Origin: CAZMGB01 sp964565775
GTDB taxonomy: Bacteria; Chloroflexota; Dehalococcoidia; DSTF01; JALHUB01
Assembly: GCA_964565775.1 (NCBI GenBank)
Contig: CAZMGB010000016.1
Coordinates: 1 to 64,000 of the forward strand
DNA length: 64,000 bases
Reading direction: 5' to 3'
Each line of letters starts with the position of its first letter. The stretch's first letter is position 1. The notes below the pieces were generated by a model. That model was not told where the DNA came from and made no database searches. It saw only the letters and a program-made list of their open reading frames with translations. Of the stretch, positions 52,697 through 61,502 are shown one piece after another. The position numbers were made by a program, and so were the translations under genes.

Positions 52697-54546
52697 TGAA
52701 CCAGAGCTTCATCCGCAACTTCTGTATCATCGCTCACATCGACCACGGCAAGTCGACGCTGGCCGACCGCCTCCTCGAGATGACAGGCACCATCGGGCCG
52801 CGCGAGATGGCGGAGCAGGTGCTCGACACGATGGACCTGGAGCGCGAGAAGGGCGTCACGATCAAGGCGAAGGCCGTGCGCATGACCTATCGCGCCGCCG
52901 ACGGCCAGGAGTACGAGCTCAACCTCATCGATACGCCGGGTCACGTCGACTTCTCCTACGAGGTGTCGCGGGCGCTGGCCGCCTGCGAGGGCGCCCTCCT
53001 CGTCGTCGACGCCACCCAGGGCATCCAGGCGCAGACGCTGGCCAACGTCTACGCCGCACTCGAACACGACCTCACGCTCATCCCCGTGATCAACAAGATC
53101 GACCTGCCCAACGCCCAGCCGGAGCAGGTCGCCGACGAGCTGGTGCAGGCCCTCGGCTTCGATCGCGACGAGATGATCTTCACTTCCGCCAAGGAGGGGA
53201 CCGGCACCGCCGAGGTGCTGGAGGCGATAGTGGGCCGCCTCGGGCCGCCGGCGGGCGACGCCGTCGCGCCCCTGCGCGCCCTCATCTTCGACTCCAAGTA
53301 CGACCCCTACAAGGGCGTCGTGGCCTACGTGCGGGTGGTCGACGGCTCGCTCCCGCGCACACGGCCCCTGCGCCTCATGTCGACGGGCAGGCCCGTCGAG
53401 GCGCTGGAGGTAGGCGTCTTCCGGCCGCTGATGTCGCCGGTCGGGGGGCTATCGACGGGCGAGGTGGGCTACGTGGCGACGGGCCTCAAGAACGTGACCG
53501 AGTGCCGCGTGGGCGACACCCTCACGGACGACGCCCGACCCGCCACCGCGCCCCTGCCGGGCTACCGGCCGCCCAAGCCGATGGTCTTCGCCGGCCTCTA
53601 CCCCGCCCAGGCGAACGACTACGGCCTCCTGCGCGACGCCCTCGACAAGCTGCGACTGAACGACGCCTCCCTCGTCTACCAGGCGGAGTCGAGCGCCGCC
53701 CTCGGCTTCGGCTTTCGCTGCGGCTTCCTGGGGCTGCTCCACATGGAGATCGTGCAGCAGCGCCTGGAGCGCGAGTACGGCCTCACCCTCCTCACGACAG
53801 CCCCCAGCGTCGAGTACCTGGTGCAGAAGAGCGACGGCACGGAGATCTTCGTCGACAACCCCGCCGCCCTGCCGACGCCCCAGGAGACGCTGGAGATCCG
53901 CGAGCCCTGGATGAACGTCTCGATCATCGTTCCGGAGCGCTACATAGGGACGATCATGGAGCTGGCGACAGGCCGGCGCGGCGACTTCAAGAAGATGGAG
54001 TACCTGCAGGCGAAAGCCGGTGCAGCGCCGGGGCAGGGCCCGGGGGCGGGCCAGGAGAGGGAGGCGCGGGTGCTGCTCGAGTACCGGCTGCCACTGTCGG
54101 AGATGCTGGTCGACTTCTACGACCAGCTCAAGGCGCGCAGCCAGGGCTTCGCCAGCATGGACTACGCCTTCTCCCACCACGCGGCCGCGAAGCTGGTGAA
54201 GCTCGACATCCTGGTGAACTACCAGTCGGTCGACGCCCTCTCGCTCATCACGCACGCCGACAAAGCGTACGCCCAGGGCCGCGAGCTGGTGCAGAAGCTG
54301 CGCCGCCTCATCCCGCGACAGCTCTTCGACGTGGCGGTGCAGGCGGCGGTGGGCGAGCGCGTCATCGCGCGCGAGACGGTGCGGGCGCTGCGGAAGAACG
54401 TGACGGCGAAGTGCTACGGCGGCGACGTGACGCGCAAGCGGAAGCTGCTGGAGAAGCAGGCGGCGGGCAAGAAGCGGATGAAGCGGGTGGGGAACGTCGA
54501 GATACCGCAGGAGGCGTTCACCGCCGTCCTCAAGCTGGAGAAGTAG
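52696..54546 (+). CDS. lepA: Elongation factor 4 (LepA)
   Basis: LepA of 616 residues with the G domain (IAHIDHGKSTLADRLLEMTG, IDTPGHVDFSYEVSRALAAC, VINKIDLPNA), domains II and III, and the LepA-specific C-terminal domain ending GVTRKRK-like (YGGDVTRKRKLLEKQAAGKK). A short insert with AAPGQGPGAGQERE breaks domain V. It rescues or back-translocates stalled ribosomes. The start is the ATG that ends the 77-bp array and matches the normal family start. There is no clear Shine-Dalgarno sequence. Confidence 0.96.
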   Translation: MNQSFIRNFCIIAHIDHGKSTLADRLLEMTGTIGPREMAEQVLDTMDLEREKGVTIKAKAVRMTYRAADGQEYELNLIDTPGHVDFSYEVSRALAACEGALLVVDATQGIQAQTLANVYAALEHDLTLIPVINKIDLPNAQPEQVADELVQALGFDRDEMIFTSAKEGTGTAEVLEAIVGRLGPPAGDAVAPLRALIFDSKYDPYKGVVAYVRVVDGSLPRTRPLRLMSTGRPVEALEVGVFRPLMSPVGGLSTGEVGYVATGLKNVTECRVGDTLTDDARPATAPLPGYRPPKPMVFAGLYPAQANDYGLLRDALDKLRLNDASLVYQAESSAALGFGFRCGFLGLLHMEIVQQRLEREYGLTLLTTAPSVEYLVQKSDGTEIFVDNPAALPTPQETLEIREPWMNVSIIVPERYIGTIMELATGRRGDFKKMEYLQAKAGAAPGQGPGAGQEREARVLLEYRLPLSEMLVDFYDQLKARSQGFASMDYAFSHHAAAKLVKLDILVNYQSVDALSLITHADKAYAQGRELVQKLRRLIPRQLFDVAVQAAVGERVIARETVRALRKNVTAKCYGGDVTRKRKLLEKQAAGKKRMKRVGNVEIPQEAFTAVLKLEK

Positions 54547-54571
54547 GAGCGATCGCCCAAATCGCCCCTAC

Positions 54572-54628
54572 GTGTGGGCCCAGGCCGTCACCATCCGCCA
54601 CGAGTACGAGCGGGGCCTGCGGCGCTAG
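54572..54628 (+). pseudogene. Possible gene tail after lepA
   Basis: Eighteen codons read VWAQAVTIRHEYERGLRR and end in TAG, in a high-GC frame without a start or a ribosome site. It looks like the C-terminus of a lost gene, cut off at the entry of the foreign-looking gene that follows. I do not recognise the source. Confidence 0.35.
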
Positions 54629-54657
54629 AGCCCAAGCGGTAGGACTGGGGGTCACCG

Positions 54658-56394
54658 ATGCCAGGTCAGCGGTTTCGCGTGTCGACGGAGATCAAGAAGC
54701 TTTTGCTGTTGGAGGCTCTGGTCGATTATAGGCCAGAGTACGACCCGTACATCTACCTGGCGCGATCGTATTTGGCAAAGGACACCCTAAGAGATCTGCC
54801 AGGGCGCTTTGAGCAATTTGTGGGGGTTAGTTCCTACCTCGTTCCTCTCGAGTATCAGGAGAAGTGCAAGGGCAAGTTTAGATTTGGCGAGTTCCCGGGT
54901 GCTGGGCGTGGATACTTCAACAGCGATGGCAATTACGAGACGGCAGAGCAGTTCACGGAAGACGAAGTCTCACTCGAGATCATCGTGCGTGATCGGTTCT
55001 TTGAGGGCCTCGGCCTCTCCTACTACGAGCCGACAGACAAACTCGTGGTGTATCTTCAGCTACACAGGCAGGACCGAGAGTGGATCAATCCCTATACCGG
55101 AGATGTGGTGATCAAATCCGGCGATGGTACGAGAGGTTGGGAGCCCCACGACGAGTTCTTGGCTCTCCGGCACAGTGACCTAGTCGATTACCTCGCCGCC
55201 CGGAAGTGTGGTCTTGTCGTCGTTCGCTACGGCCGGTGTGAGCTTGAGACACCGTTTGACCTGCTGGGGCTTCCCAGACCTTTCGAGCGGCAAACAACGC
55301 ATGGGCGTCAGTGCTGGGTTGCCGAGAAGTCACGAGTAACACCGGGTCAGAACACTTACCTCTCGCAAGTATGGGAGTCGTTTTGGGTTCCACCTGCGTC
55401 CAAGCCTCGACGATGGGATGCGTCGCCCCCACGTGAGTTCAAGGATGGTGTACCGTTCGTGCTAGCGGACGGGGAGACATCCACTTTCGGCCCTGATAGA
55501 GAGCGCTACTTTGACATCCTCTCATTCAGGGGAGACCTTATTAGGAGTTTCACCACGCTCGCCGCCAACCGGCTGGAGTGGTACTCCCTGACGACTTGTG
55601 GCCTCAGGTACGCAGACGGGACACACCTCGACGGTTGCATAAACAGCGACGCGCAGTTTCAGTCCTTGTTTGGATCCGTGGCGAAGCTAGATACGGAGAA
55701 ACAACGCCATCTTTCCGCGTACTCCGAACCCCAGAAGGCAAAGCCCAGTTACGAGTTCATACGCAACCAGTTCTATGGAGAGTGGACCGACACGCGACCA
55801 CTTGGGTGGACGTTGTCTGAGGCGCTGAAGGAGGTAAACGCGCCCTGGCGGAATCGATTTGGCAAGGCGCTTCTTTTGGACCCCGAGGAGGCGGATATTC
55901 CCGACATACTCGGGCCTGCTGGCGCTGACTTCGGGAAGCTGACCGATCTTATGCTCGAGTTGAACAAGGCGGTGATCCCCGAGGGTGATATCTCTGGCAT
56001 CAAGTCGGGGCTCGATATCAGGGATCCCGGAGTACCGGCGAACGATTACCAGCAGATGAGGTCGATAGGGTTCACCCGGTTACTTTTCCGGCGCTTCCGC
56101 GCGGATGGTCAAGAAGGTGAGGCGCAAGTCCTGATGGTCATCAACGAGTTACGGCGGTGCAAGGCGCACCCCAACGATCTCGGGGATGTTCTCAACCGTC
56201 ACGGCTTGGACGAACTGTCGCCGAGGAGTGTGTACCTGGCCGTGCTCAAAGGACTCTGTCTCTTTCTGGCGCGGTTCCGCACGGTCACCGAAAGTGCGTT
56301 GGGCGTCGAAGTGCATTCTGAGCCGCGTGAACCCGTCCACGACCCCTGGCAGCAGCTTGACATAGTCAGGACCTACTGCGAGAAGCCGTTCTAA
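54658..56394 (+). CDS. Large hypothetical protein, probably acquired
   Basis: A 578-residue soluble protein with no signal peptide or membrane segment and no family I know. The first half is rich in aromatic and charged residues (RPEYDPYIYLARSYLAKD, YYEPTDKLVVYLQLHRQDRE). The second half is more helical, with SGLDIRDPGVPANDYQQM and LLFRRFRADGQEGEAQVLM. Codon use has much more A/T in third positions than lepA. The gene stands alone with remnants of other genes on both sides (54572-54628 and 56442-56517). Such orphans are sometimes defence or phage genes, but nothing here proves that. Confidence 0.75.
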   Translation: MPGQRFRVSTEIKKLLLLEALVDYRPEYDPYIYLARSYLAKDTLRDLPGRFEQFVGVSSYLVPLEYQEKCKGKFRFGEFPGAGRGYFNSDGNYETAEQFTEDEVSLEIIVRDRFFEGLGLSYYEPTDKLVVYLQLHRQDREWINPYTGDVVIKSGDGTRGWEPHDEFLALRHSDLVDYLAARKCGLVVVRYGRCELETPFDLLGLPRPFERQTTHGRQCWVAEKSRVTPGQNTYLSQVWESFWVPPASKPRRWDASPPREFKDGVPFVLADGETSTFGPDRERYFDILSFRGDLIRSFTTLAANRLEWYSLTTCGLRYADGTHLDGCINSDAQFQSLFGSVAKLDTEKQRHLSAYSEPQKAKPSYEFIRNQFYGEWTDTRPLGWTLSEALKEVNAPWRNRFGKALLLDPEEADIPDILGPAGADFGKLTDLMLELNKAVIPEGDISGIKSGLDIRDPGVPANDYQQMRSIGFTRLLFRRFRADGQEGEAQVLMVINELRRCKAHPNDLGDVLNRHGLDELSPRSVYLAVLKGLCLFLARFRTVTESALGVEVHSEPREPVHDPWQQLDIVRTYCEKPF

Positions 56395-56441
56395 TGCGCT
56401 CTCGATGGCAGGGCGCCTAGCCAATGATGTCCTGGCCCCCT

Positions 56442-56517
56442 TTCCACGCCGATGCCGTTGCCCGTCATCCAGTTCAGGCGCTCGTCGGAGAGGGCGACAA
56501 TGGCCTTCGACGCGTCA
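56442..56517 (-). pseudogene. C-terminal fragment of an SDR gene
   Basis: The minus strand encodes DASKAIVALSDERLNWMTGN then GIGVERG. This matches the end of the intact SDR gene at 58121-58927 (KAIAALSDERLQWMTGNVIG). Only about 25 codons remain, with no start and no proper end. It abuts the stop codon of the lipoprotein gene. It is the remnant of a duplicated or rearranged copy. Confidence 0.8.
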
Positions 56518-57351
56518 TCAGGGGGCGACCTGGGGCGTCGCAGGCGGGGCGGCAGGAGTGGGGAGCGACCCGGACGATGGAGTGGGCGTCGGCGCCAATG
56601 GGCTGGGCACGACGATGGGCGACACCTGGCCGAAGTCGGAGTAGCTATACGTGACGCTCCCCTCACCCGGTGACAGCTCGGCTTCGACCAGTACGGAGTC
56701 CTCAGCTCTGATCCGCGCGTTCATCGTGATCGATATGTCAGGAGGGCACTCAGTCCCACCGGTCTGGTAGCCCTCTTGGATCAGGATCCCCAGCAGCGTC
56801 TCGCAATCGACATCGCCGGTCAGCGCAATCACTTGAGTCCCGTCGGGCTGCGTCTCGGTCTCTGTATGGGGGTCGAGCACGGCGCTGAGGTAGATCCACG
56901 GCCAGTAGAAGATCTCCGTCATCGCCAGGCTCTCGTCGGGACTGAGAGAGTAGACATGCCATTCCTGCTCATCGCAGAGATGCCAATACGTCATCTGTCC
57001 GATGATCATCTGCTCGTCCGGGGTGCTGTCACAGTTGCCCTGCTGTCTGACCAGCCAGCGATCCGGCGCCACGTGGTCAACGTCCAGGCTCGCCGTCGTG
57101 CCGTCGCCGAACGGCCCGGCCATGTGCAGATGGTAGTCAATCTGGTCCATCGCCGCCTGCACCTTCCCCGCCAGCGTGTCTTGCGGTAGCTTCGCTGGTG
57201 TGCTTTGCGCTGGCTCCGTCGGCGTGCTTTGCTCCGGCTCCGAGGTGCCGCCGCCGCCGCAACCCGCCGCTCCCCAAGCTACAAGCGCCAGCGCGACCAT
57301 GGCGACGGGCAACCACGCTCGGCGCACAGGGACAAACGGTATCCTCATCAT
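56518..57351 (-). CDS. Lipoprotein of unknown function
   Basis: A 277-residue lipoprotein. After the basic start MMRIPFVPVRRAW comes a hydrophobic stretch and the lipobox AWGAAGC, which lipidates the Cys at about position 31. A Ser/Thr/Pro-rich linker follows. The globular part resembles LppX/LprG-like or 'DUF-type' surface lipoproteins (QGNCDSTPDEQMIIGQMTYW, HVYSLSPDESLAM). The last 30 residues are again Pro/Ser/Thr. I start it at ATG 57351, behind AGGGGGTC. No function is claimed. Confidence 0.75.
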   Translation of the reverse strand: MMRIPFVPVRRAWLPVAMVALALVAWGAAGCGGGGTSEPEQSTPTEPAQSTPAKLPQDTLAGKVQAAMDQIDYHLHMAGPFGDGTTASLDVDHVAPDRWLVRQQGNCDSTPDEQMIIGQMTYWHLCDEQEWHVYSLSPDESLAMTEIFYWPWIYLSAVLDPHTETETQPDGTQVIALTGDVDCETLLGILIQEGYQTGGTECPPDISITMNARIRAEDSVLVEAELSPGEGSVTYSYSDFGQVSPIVVPSPLAPTPTPSSGSLPTPAAPPATPQVAP

Positions 57352-57445
57352 GACCCCCTGGGGCTTGCAGCGCCCTCCCAACAGTGTACACCAAACGCCC
57401 TGCTTGTTGTCGACGCCGTGTCCCTACGCAAGGGCGGCGGCGGCG

Positions 57446-58117
57446 CTAGCGTCCCGGCAGGAGGTCGGTGAACACGAAGCCGTCGCGCTCGACGGTCTCG
57501 CCGACGCGCACGTCGATAGGCCCGGCGAACATCGGGCCGTCCCAGACGAACGTGTGGAACTCGCCGTTCTCGCCGCAGGGGTCGACGGACTCCGGCAGCG
57601 ACGCCAGCAGCGACTCGTCGTAGGCGCGGCCAGCCATCTCGCGCGGCAGCTTCTGCGGGTCGATGCAGGTGACATAAGCGCGGAGGCCGCCGCCGACCAT
57701 CTCGCGGGCGAGGGACGCTGTCTCACGCATCCAGAGGGGAAAGCGCGCCTCCATGCCCACCTCCCGCAGGCGCTCCTCGCGGTAGGCGCGGACGTCGTGG
57801 AGAGCGATGTCGCCGAAGACGACCTGCGTCACTCCCTCCGCGCTCGCCGGCTTGAGCGCCGCCCGCATTGCGGCGTCGTACGCTTCGTTCGGGCAGGGCG
57901 ACGATATGTGGACGCGGTGGAGGGGAAGCCCCAAGGCCTCGGCCTGGGCCTCGACGAGCGACTGGCGAACGCCGTGCATCGAGGCGCGACCGAACGATTC
58001 GGTGATCGTCGTAAGCAGCCCAACGACCTCGACCTCACGAGACTGCCGCACCGCATGAAGGGCCCAGGCGCTGTCCTTGCCGCTGCTCCAGGCCATCCAC
58101 GCCTTGGGACGTCGCAT
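57446..58117 (-). CDS. Dph6-like ATP-pyrophosphatase (DUF71)
   Basis: A 223-residue PP-loop ATPase: MAWSSGKDSAWALHAVRQ carries the P-loop, HGVRQSLVEAQAEALGLPLH follows, and ESVDPCGENGEFHTFVWDGP is the DUF71 hallmark (C-G-E-x-G-E-[FY]-H-T). In eukaryotes and archaea the family makes diphthamide. Bacteria have no diphthamide, so the substrate here is unknown. Its start is 3 bp after the SDR gene's stop, suggesting an operon. Confidence 0.88.
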   Translation of the reverse strand: MRRPKAWMAWSSGKDSAWALHAVRQSREVEVVGLLTTITESFGRASMHGVRQSLVEAQAEALGLPLHRVHISSPCPNEAYDAAMRAALKPASAEGVTQVVFGDIALHDVRAYREERLREVGMEARFPLWMRETASLAREMVGGGLRAYVTCIDPQKLPREMAGRAYDESLLASLPESVDPCGENGEFHTFVWDGPMFAGPIDVRVGETVERDGFVFTDLLPGR

Positions 58118-58120
58118 GCG

Positions 58121-58927
58121 CTACGCCGTGAGGTCTTCGCCGCCGTCGACGCCGATGACGTTGCCCGTCATCCATTGCAGGCGCTCGTCGGACAGCGCGG
58201 CGATGGCCTTCGCCACGTCCTCTGGCGTCGTGGCGCGGCCGCTGGGGTTGCGTTCCCGCGCCCTTTCGTACAGCTCCAGGCCGCCGGCGATGCGACGCAG
58301 GGCGGGTGTGTCGGTGACGCCGGCGCGGATGGCGTTCACGGTGATCCCGGCGGGCGCGAGCTCGTAGGCGAGCTGACGGACGTGCGACTCCAGCGCCGAC
58401 TTCGCCGCCGATACGGGGCCGTAGTGACTGATGACGCGGGTGGCACCGGCGCTGGTCATGGCGAAGACCCGGCTGCCGGCTCGCATCAGCTTCGCCCGTA
58501 CCAGGTCCTGCACCCAGTAGACGAGGGAGTTCGCCATGACGTCCAGCGTCATCTCAAGCTGGCGCAGGCTCACCGCCTCCTTGGGTGAATCGGCTATGAA
58601 GGGCAGAAGGTTGCCGAAGGCCAGCGAGTGCAAGAACACCCGCACGTAGGCCGAATCGCCCTCCGCCTTCAGCTTCTGCTGGATCGCCTCCAGGGTGGCG
58701 GCCCGCTTCCCGGCGTCGGCGGCGTTGACGTTGAAAAAGACAGCCTGCCTGCCGCACGACTCTATCTCATCGACGACGCGCAGCGCGTTGGGCAGCGTCG
58801 ACCGCAGGTCCAGGTGCACCCCGAATACGTTCATGCCGCTGCGGGCCAGCTCGACCGACGTGGCGGCGCCGAAGCCGCTGGAAGCGCCGAGGATGAGGGC
58901 CCAGTCGTTGCCGGCCGGTCTGGTCAC
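58121..58927 (-). CDS. Enoyl-ACP-reductase-like SDR
   Basis: The 268-residue short-chain dehydrogenase has ALILGASSGFGAATSVELA for NAD(P) and FLHSLAFGNLLPF, which is typical of FabI/FabL. The active site is HYGPVSAAKSALESHVRQLA with Tyr-x6-Lys. TGNVIGVDGGEDLTA closes the fold. It may be an enoyl-ACP reductase or a related fatty-acid enzyme. Its stop lies 3 bp before the Dph6-like gene, and its start overlaps the end of the next gene upstream by 4 nt. A fragment of a second copy lies at 56442-56517. Confidence 0.85.
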   Translation of the reverse strand: MTRPAGNDWALILGASSGFGAATSVELARSGMNVFGVHLDLRSTLPNALRVVDEIESCGRQAVFFNVNAADAGKRAATLEAIQQKLKAEGDSAYVRVFLHSLAFGNLLPFIADSPKEAVSLRQLEMTLDVMANSLVYWVQDLVRAKLMRAGSRVFAMTSAGATRVISHYGPVSAAKSALESHVRQLAYELAPAGITVNAIRAGVTDTPALRRIAGGLELYERARERNPSGRATTPEDVAKAIAALSDERLQWMTGNVIGVDGGEDLTA

Positions 58928-60336
58928 TGCTTCTGACCTCCTCGTCTACGGGCACCGCCGGCCTCCACGGGCGATGCCGACGGCTCGTCGAGGGCGACCT
59001 CGCCCTCGGCGGCGAGAAGCCGCGCCCTGAACGCCGCGACGGCCGCGTCGTCGCCCTCCAACGCCTTCTGCACTGCCTCGAACAGCCGGTCCGACGTGAG
59101 GACGCCGTAGCGCATGCTCTCAGCGGCGACGCGCAGTGCGTCGATGAACTGGGTGGGGCGCTCCCCGGGCGCTCTCAGCCGGTGGCCGTTCACGACCACG
59201 AGGCCCCTCGGCGCCTCGCCCGTGCGGGCCAGCACCTCTTCCCAGCGCTTGCGCAATCGATAGTGGGGCTCCATGCCCACCGCCTCCCGTGCGCCCTCCA
59301 CCTCCAGAAGCACCGACTGCCCCTCGAAGGACACTTCGGCGGGCCGGTCCAGGTCCTCGCTGACGGCGAAGCCCAGGAGTCGTAGCGCGTCCCGCACGGC
59401 CGACTCGAGCCCGTACTTTCCCTCTTGCCAGAGGAGCCGCCGATAGCGGTCGACCTCCTGCCGGCGGCTGCGGGCGGCGGCCAGCTCCTCCTCGGCCCGC
59501 GAGAGGCGCTCCCCTGCGTCGCTCTCGGCGGCCTCCAGCTCCGCCAGGCCGGGGAGGGGAAAGGCGGCGAGCCAGGCCGGGGCGGGCTCCTCCGACTGCG
59601 CGTCCAGGGCGCGGCGAATGCAATCGAGCATCGTGCGGGCGACGAGGTAGCGCTCGCTGCCCCTGCCCGGCGAGCGTATCGGTGGCAGGAAGACAACCCG
59701 TCCGCCGGCCTGGCGGTCAGGCTCGCCTGCCTGACGGGCAGGCCCGCCGCCAAGGCGCAGCTCCACGCCGACAGCGGCGCCGCCGACGCTCCGCGCGAAG
59801 ACGCGCCCGAATGTCGGGAAGCCTTTGGCCGTCTCGACGAAGTGGGCCCGATAGGCGAGCTTTGCCCGGAAAGAGTCGATATAGGGCGCGAAGGGATGGT
59901 CGCTCTCGGTGGGCAGCACTTCGCTGCCGCCGGCGGGCGCCAGCAGGCCGGGGCCGTAGTCGAGACCCTGAGGAGCGGGCAGCCAGTAGTAGCGGTGGCA
60001 GCCGTTGAACCCAACGACGCCCGGATGGGGAACGTCCGGGTAGGCGAAGCAGACCACGAGCCCGCCCCGCGCGAGAAGGCGGGCGGTCTCGTCCTGTCGG
60101 CGGCGCAGCAGGTCCGCGAGGCCGACGGCCAGGGGAGAGGTGGGCCCGTTCACGACGGGCTCGTTGAAGTGGGTCGCGCGCTCCGCCGTGCCCTCGACCA
60201 CCTCCTCGATGACCTGCGAGACGCTCGACGGGTCAACCACCAGGGCGTCGTAGTCGAAGAAGGAGGGTGCGCTGACGAAGCTGTAGTTGTCGATGAGGGG
60301 GTCCGGCAGGGGGAAGCCGATGACCAGTACTCGCAT
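58924..60336 (-). CDS. Hypothetical protein with coiled coil and nuclease-like C-terminus
   Basis: A 470-residue protein from ATG 60336 (RVLVIGFPLPDPLIDNYSF). Residues 1-250 form an unknown domain. A coiled coil follows (about 275-310, LEAAESDAGERLSRAEEELAAA). After it, ALRLLGFAVSEDLDRPAEV and SVLLEVEGAREAV resemble the core of a restriction-endonuclease-like fold (acid, then E-x-E). Around residues 195-215 the frame contains an in-frame palindromic insert (PARQAGEPDRQAGG). I know no function for the family. Confidence 0.7.
   Translation of the reverse strand: MRVLVIGFPLPDPLIDNYSFVSAPSFFDYDALVVDPSSVSQVIEEVVEGTAERATHFNEPVVNGPTSPLAVGLADLLRRRQDETARLLARGGLVVCFAYPDVPHPGVVGFNGCHRYYWLPAPQGLDYGPGLLAPAGGSEVLPTESDHPFAPYIDSFRAKLAYRAHFVETAKGFPTFGRVFARSVGGAAVGVELRLGGGPARQAGEPDRQAGGRVVFLPPIRSPGRGSERYLVARTMLDCIRRALDAQSEEPAPAWLAAFPLPGLAELEAAESDAGERLSRAEEELAAARSRRQEVDRYRRLLWQEGKYGLESAVRDALRLLGFAVSEDLDRPAEVSFEGQSVLLEVEGAREAVGMEPHYRLRKRWEEVLARTGEAPRGLVVVNGHRLRAPGERPTQFIDALRVAAESMRYGVLTSDRLFEAVQKALEGDDAAVAAFRARLLAAEGEVALDEPSASPVEAGGARRRGGQKQ
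59717..59752. repeat. Palindromic element inside a coding region
   Basis: GCCTGCC-TGACG-GGCAGGC (59725-59743) sits in frame within the 470-residue protein, flanked by further GC-rich inverted sequence. It resembles the intergenic palindromes of this contig and encodes Gln/Ala/Gly-rich residues that break a normal-looking domain. Confidence 0.65.
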
Positions 60337-60363
60337 CTCTCCTGTCCGCATCCGTGGCAAAGG

Positions 60364-61266
60364 CTACTCCGGGCCGAGGTCGAGGCGGCGCAGGAAGCGC
60401 CGGAATGCGGGGCCGATGTCCTCCCGTCGCAGGGCCAGCTCCACCGACGCCTGGAGGAGCCCCAGCGGCCGGCCCGTGTCGAAGCGGTCACCCTCGAATA
60501 GGTAGGCGTGGATGGGCTGATGGCCCAGCAGCAGCGCCAGACCGTCCGTGAGCTGAATCTCCTTGTTCGTCCCCGGCGCAGTCCTGGCCAGGGCCGGAAA
60601 GATATCGGGCGTGAGCACGTACCGCCCGACGATGCCGAGGTCTGAAGGCGCGTCCTCCGGCTTCGGCTTCTCCACCATTCCCCGAACGACAAACGCACGC
60701 CCCGACTCGCCGGCCGCGCCCTCCACCGGCGCCACCTCAACGACGCCGTAGCTCGCAGTCTCTTCCCGGGGAACTCGTTCCACTGCCACCACACAGCCCC
60801 CGTACCGCTCGAACACGTCGATCATCTGCCTGGCTACCGGCACCTCGGAAAGGATGACATCATCCGGGAAGAAGAGAACGAAGGGCTCCTCGCCGACGAC
60901 GTCTCGGGCAGTGAGTACGGCATCGCCGACGCCCCGTTGCTCCTTCTGGCGTACGTAGACGATATCCGCCAGGTCGGAGACCCTCCGGATCTCGTTGAGG
61001 AGCCCCTGTTCGCCCTTCACCTCCAGTGCATGCTCCAGTTCGAGGGAGCGATCGAAGTGGTCTTCGACGGCGCGCTTCCCTGCGGCGGTGACGATTATGA
61101 CCTGCCTCAGCCCGGAAGCGACCGCTTCCTCGACGCTGTACTGGATGATCGGCTTGTCGACGAGGGGGAGCGCCTCTTTGGGTTGTGCTTTGGTTGCTGG
61201 CAATAGCCGCGTGCCGTAGCCGGCGGCGAGCACCACAGCCTTTCGAACCCGTCCAGGGTCGGCCAT
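60364..61266 (-). CDS. galU: UTP-glucose-1-phosphate uridylyltransferase
   Basis: GalU of about 300 residues from ATG 61266 (KAVVLAAGYGTRLLPATKAQ). It has PKEALPLVDKPIIQYSVEEA, VRQKEQRGVGDAVLTA, FFPDDVIL and GTNKEIQLTDGLALLL. It makes UDP-glucose for surface sugars. An upstream frame to 61335 is unlikely, since AGGAGG precedes the ATG at 12 nt and the extra residues look random. Confidence 0.94.
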   Translation of the reverse strand: MADPGRVRKAVVLAAGYGTRLLPATKAQPKEALPLVDKPIIQYSVEEAVASGLRQVIIVTAAGKRAVEDHFDRSLELEHALEVKGEQGLLNEIRRVSDLADIVYVRQKEQRGVGDAVLTARDVVGEEPFVLFFPDDVILSEVPVARQMIDVFERYGGCVVAVERVPREETASYGVVEVAPVEGAAGESGRAFVVRGMVEKPKPEDAPSDLGIVGRYVLTPDIFPALARTAPGTNKEIQLTDGLALLLGHQPIHAYLFEGDRFDTGRPLGLLQASVELALRREDIGPAFRRFLRRLDLGPE

Positions 61267-61468
61267 TGGCGGGCGGGGCCTCCTAGGGTGAGTCGCACTC
61301 GTGTTGAGAGCGCTTTCGCAGGGACCGTGCCCCATTCTACATCAGCGCCCCGGAGTCATCAAGGAAGCGGCCAGTGCGGCGGGTAGGCCGACTCATGACC
61401 TCCAGGCCCAACGGCGCGTCAAGGAGGCGAACGTCGCTTCAGCCGCCTCCAGATGGTACGGTTAGCAC

Positions 61469-61496
61469 TTGACATACGCACACCCATATGTATAGT
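61469..61496 (+). promoter_or_regulatory. Promoter of the SRP RNA
   Basis: TTGACA (61469-61474) and TATAGT (61491-61496) are 16 nt apart, placing the start near 61503, at the 5' end of the RNA. Confidence 0.8.
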
Positions 61497-61502
61497 ATGG
61501 CG

